Of a DNA stretch of 64,000 nucleotides, positions 61,408 to 64,000 are shown in pieces (the first letter of the stretch is position 1; every line of letters starts with the position of its first letter). Made by a program: the position numbers and the translations under genes. The stretch spans positions 3,038,001 through 3,102,000 of the forward strand of contig JAQJZZ010000011.1 of assembly GCA_030077755.1 (NCBI GenBank). The letters are read 5' to 3'. The notes under the pieces were generated by a model, which was not told the DNA's origin, ran no database searches, and worked only from the letters and a program-made list of their open reading frames with translations. This DNA is from Filosporella fistucella. Taxonomy: Eukaryota; Ascomycota; Leotiomycetes; Helotiales.

Positions 61408-63080
61408 GATCGGAATGTTCTTCAGTTGAAGCATGCATGCGACGTTCACAGCGGGTGCCGGGCTCGCGTTCACAACTCTGTCCCAGATGGCCGGAATTTT
61501 CTTCAGTTGAAGCCTGCAGGCGACGTTCACAGCAGGTGCCGGGCTCGCGTTCACAACTCTGTCCCACATGACCAGAATGTTCTTCAGATGAAATTGCTAA
61601 TCACCGTTCACAGGAGGTGCCGTGCTCATTGGCTATACTCGATGACCGGAACATTCTTCAGATGAAGTCTTCAACAGCGATTCATAGACAGGTGCTGCAC
61701 TCAATTCCTGAGTTTGATGACCGGAACGCTATTCAGATAAAATCTCTAACCACCTTTCATGGCAGGTATTGCGCTCACAATTCCCACTTCAATGTTTGGT
61801 ACCCATAACCTTTTTGAGATGACATTTCCAATTTCCATTCTCAAGAAGCTATTCTCTGTCCCACAGCTCTCATTCGTGATGACCATAGTGCTCTTCAGAT
61901 GATGTCATTGAAGCTATTGCGGACGGGTACTATGCTCGCGTTAACAAGTGACAAGTCCTACGCTTACGTTCACAAGTGGCAAGTCCTATTTTGATGACCA
62001 GATTGCCCTGCAGATGATGTCGTTTGAAGCCATACCGGGCGGGCGCTAAGCTCGCGTTCACGTACATATATTCAATGGCCAGAGTGTTCTTTATGTGATA
62101 TTGTTGAGAGCCATTTAAGGAGGGTGCTACACTCGCGTTCACAACGCCTGTCCTTAATGACCGGAAACCCTTTTGGATGATATCGTTGAAAGATATTCCC
62201 AGAAAGTGCTTATCACTTCCTGTCCTTGGTGACCGGAACATATCTTACATGTTGTCGGTGAGAGCTTTTCCTGATTGATGCTGAGCTTCCGTTCACAAGC
62301 TCTATGCTTGATGATTGGAAAACTGTTCAGTTGAGATTCTGATGGCTAGTCGAGGCGCCGGGCTCGCGTTCACGACTTTTGTCCTCGATGACCGGAATAT
62401 TCTTCAGGAGGGATTCAAGAAGCTTTGTGGACGCAGATTGTGCAAAGGTTCACGAGGTTTGTCGCAGTTACCCGGAATGTACCCTACATGAGCCTTTTGG
62501 CGATTCAGATATAATTGCTAAGCTTGCGTTCACACATCTTGTCTCAATCACCGGAGTACTTTGGATGAGGCTCTGGCAGCCGTTCACAACTATAGCTGTC
62601 CTTAGTGGCGGAAGTATCTTCAGATGACAATTATGAGAATTCATTCAGTGTGACATCTGAGATCGAGTTCACGACTCTTTACCAGAAATTTATTTGCACA
62701 TGCCTGGCATGAGGTCCAAATGAGATTCCCAGGAGTGAGCCAGGTTCTGCGTACACCTTTCTATTGTTCAGGACTCAAGTAGTTGATGACCGGGTTCTTT
62801 TCTGATTATGAAAGCTTGTCGTCGCAAGTGCTGAGACAACGTTCACAATGTTGCTGTTCTGCTCTGGAGTCACGCCTTTGATAATCGGAACTTATCCAGA
62901 TGGAATTGACGGAGGCCGTTCACAGCGGTGGCTGATTTTCCCGTTCACTATGCTATTGAGTCTGCCCCGAATGGTGCTCAGTCAAAATGATACATCATAG
63001 GAGTCCGTCGCGATCATCGTTTCGTCCATAGCCTGAGATTTTCTTGATGAATTGTTTCCGCCTGGATGTTGAGATTCTGT
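61408..63080. repeat. Diverged tandem repeat array, unit about 75-115 bp
   Basis: About 20 head-to-tail degenerate copies. Units begin GACCGGAA, continue TTCTTCAGATGA, then GTTCACAG.GGTGC, and end GCTCGCGTTCACAACTCTGT. The first two units (61408-61488, 61489-61569) are each 81 bp and differ at about 7 positions; units 3 and 4 (from 61570 and 61644) are 74 and 75 bp. Later units vary in length and decay to the right, but the GCTCGCG core recurs at 61462, 61543, 61934, 62050 and 62362, with ACTCGCG at 62131. Neither strand keeps a frame across the array, so it is probably non-coding satellite-like DNA. Confidence 0.8.
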
Positions 63081-63538
63081 TCACACGCCACAGGGTTTCT
63101 CCAAGTCATAGGCAAGGCAGTAATTAATAATTGGTTTGGGATCACTCTCTTCCCACTCAATCAGCTGTACTCTATTGTTCTCAATTGAATTGTACACCAT
63201 GAACCACACATAAAAAGCGGGTGGTGCAGTGGCTTTGGTACAATGAAAGTTCTTGGAAGTGAACAACTTGCCTGGACAGGGTCAATTTTTGATATTTGAA
63301 AGAATTTGATTCTTGCTATTGCCGAACATTTGCTGAAAGTAGACAGGAAAATCTATGCTGGGTTTCTGTTATATTTGTAGCGAACTGATGCGTGAAAGAT
63401 AGTATAGGAAGTGGGACCCTGTGGAGTTGAGAACATTTCTAAACTGGGAAAGGTGCACTTGAGATTTACCATATCTGAGCCTACCATCACAAGGCTAAAT
63501 GTGTTGTTAAGTCCATGAGTAGAGAAGCCGTAAACTCG
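63081..63538. other. No gene seen, 458 bp
   Basis: A/T-rich sequence between two repeat arrays, with short ORFs only. Confidence 0.4.
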
Positions 63539-63780
63539 AGGCAATATACATTCTAGGAAGGCGTTGAGTGCGGAGAATTATAGGTGTTTTCAGACGATTA
63601 GAGGGAGGGGAGTATTGGGACGCGATGTATTTGAGGTAGTATACATTAGAGGAAAGTTTTGGTTGCGGAGAACTTGGAAGTGTATTCAGACGATTGGATA
63701 AAGGAGCATTCGGGACGCAATGTATGTGAGGAAGTATGAACTTGAGGATTCGATGATTTGAGAAAGGCAGTACTTGAGCA
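63539..63780. repeat. 95-bp tandem direct repeat, about 2.5 copies
   Basis: Copy 1 is 63539-63633 and copy 2 is 63634-63728, both exactly 95 bp. They share landmarks TTCAGACGATT, TGCGGAGAA and GGGACGC.ATGTAT at equal spacing. A third, shorter and more diverged copy starts at 63729. It is unrelated to the array at 61408-63080. Confidence 0.8.
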
Positions 63781-64000
63781 ATTACAAAACAAGGAATTGC
63801 TAGTGTATCAATCACAATTTGAGGAAGGCGTAACTCGAGAACATTCTATGACTATCTTATAACTAGTAAACACCTAGGCTCTACCTTGATCAGCTTGCCT
63901 AGCAAGGTTGACATTCATTGTTTTCGCAGGTAGATGGTAACTTCTTAATTCGTCACAACGAATTCATTTTTCCGCGAAAGTAAACAATCTTCACAACACC
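63781..64000. other. No gene seen at the right edge
   Basis: Remaining 220 bp hold no supported ORF or repeat. Confidence 0.35.

Noticed and set aside
61072..61569. Long minus-strand ORF (165 aa) through the first repeats
   Set aside because: Its length comes from two 81-bp units that happen to be multiples of three. It overlaps the start and promoter of the Cys/His-rich gene and does not continue through the array.
61408..63080. CRISPR-like array
   Set aside because: Units are directly adjacent and diverged along their whole length, with no constant repeat plus unique spacer pattern; the host is eukaryotic.

Overview
This 64 kb window is nuclear DNA of a filamentous ascomycete (Pezizomycotina). 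It has compact genes, short GT-AG introns of about 43-125 nt, and typical ascomycete families: a CYP505 self-sufficient P450, tyrosinase, berberine-bridge-like FAD oxidase, DUF3425 bZIP-like protein, RCR protein and fibroin-3-related protein. Gene content suggests a Leotiomycete, but that is inference. There is no sign of bacterial, viral or organellar sequence. I built exon models by hand from splice sites, reading frame and family conservation. Coordinates for multi-exon genes give the full CDS span, with exon positions in the evidence.

Layout. 0-1 kb: 3' part of a single-pass cell-surface protein. 1.3-3.2 kb: secreted FAD oxidoreductase. 3.7-10.5 kb: a sugar-porter permease and a cytosolic GH2 beta-galactosidase, divergent around a 1.75 kb promoter, resembling the yeast LAC12/LAC4 arrangement. 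10.7-13.8 kb: LUC7 and the GPI transamidase subunit GPI16 share a 207 bp divergent promoter. 14.8-20.0 kb: an RGG-rich protein and the P450-reductase fusion. 21.5-23.6 kb: a GH18 chitinase, which on my reading has a fourth exon adding a glycosylation-site-rich, hydrophobic-ended tail. 25-29.7 kb: BYE1-like transcription factor and a divergent ZNF830-like zinc-finger protein. 29.7-31.5 kb: a small hidden four-exon gene and a Gly/Ala/His-rich protein. 32.1-40.2 kb: flavin monooxygenase, DUF3425 protein, F-box-like protein and tyrosinase, all on the minus strand.

41-46.8 kb is housekeeping: RNA polymerase I subunit RPA135 (minus) and the ARL8 GTPase (plus, with a 20-nt microexon). 46.8-54 kb is gene-poor and holds two orphan genes, a 373-aa six-exon protein and a 389-aa membrane protein. 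55-59 kb has two tandem single-pass membrane proteins with Pro/Gly/Tyr/Gln-rich tails (RCR-like and fibroin-3-related). 60-61.1 kb holds a Cys/His-rich gene whose frame is interrupted by one TGA. From about 61.4 kb to the end I see no gene, but there is a strongly diverged 75-115 bp tandem repeat array (61.4-63.1 kb) and a separate 95-bp tandem repeat (63.5-63.8 kb).

The genes do not form one pathway. The only likely functional pair is the permease/beta-galactosidase couple (beta-galactoside uptake and intracellular hydrolysis). Wall and secretory themes recur: chitinase, RCR, GPI16, secreted tyrosinase and FAD oxidase. The items most worth checking are the chitinase tail exon, the in-frame TGA gene, the hidden small gene at 29.7 kb and the repeat arrays at the right end.
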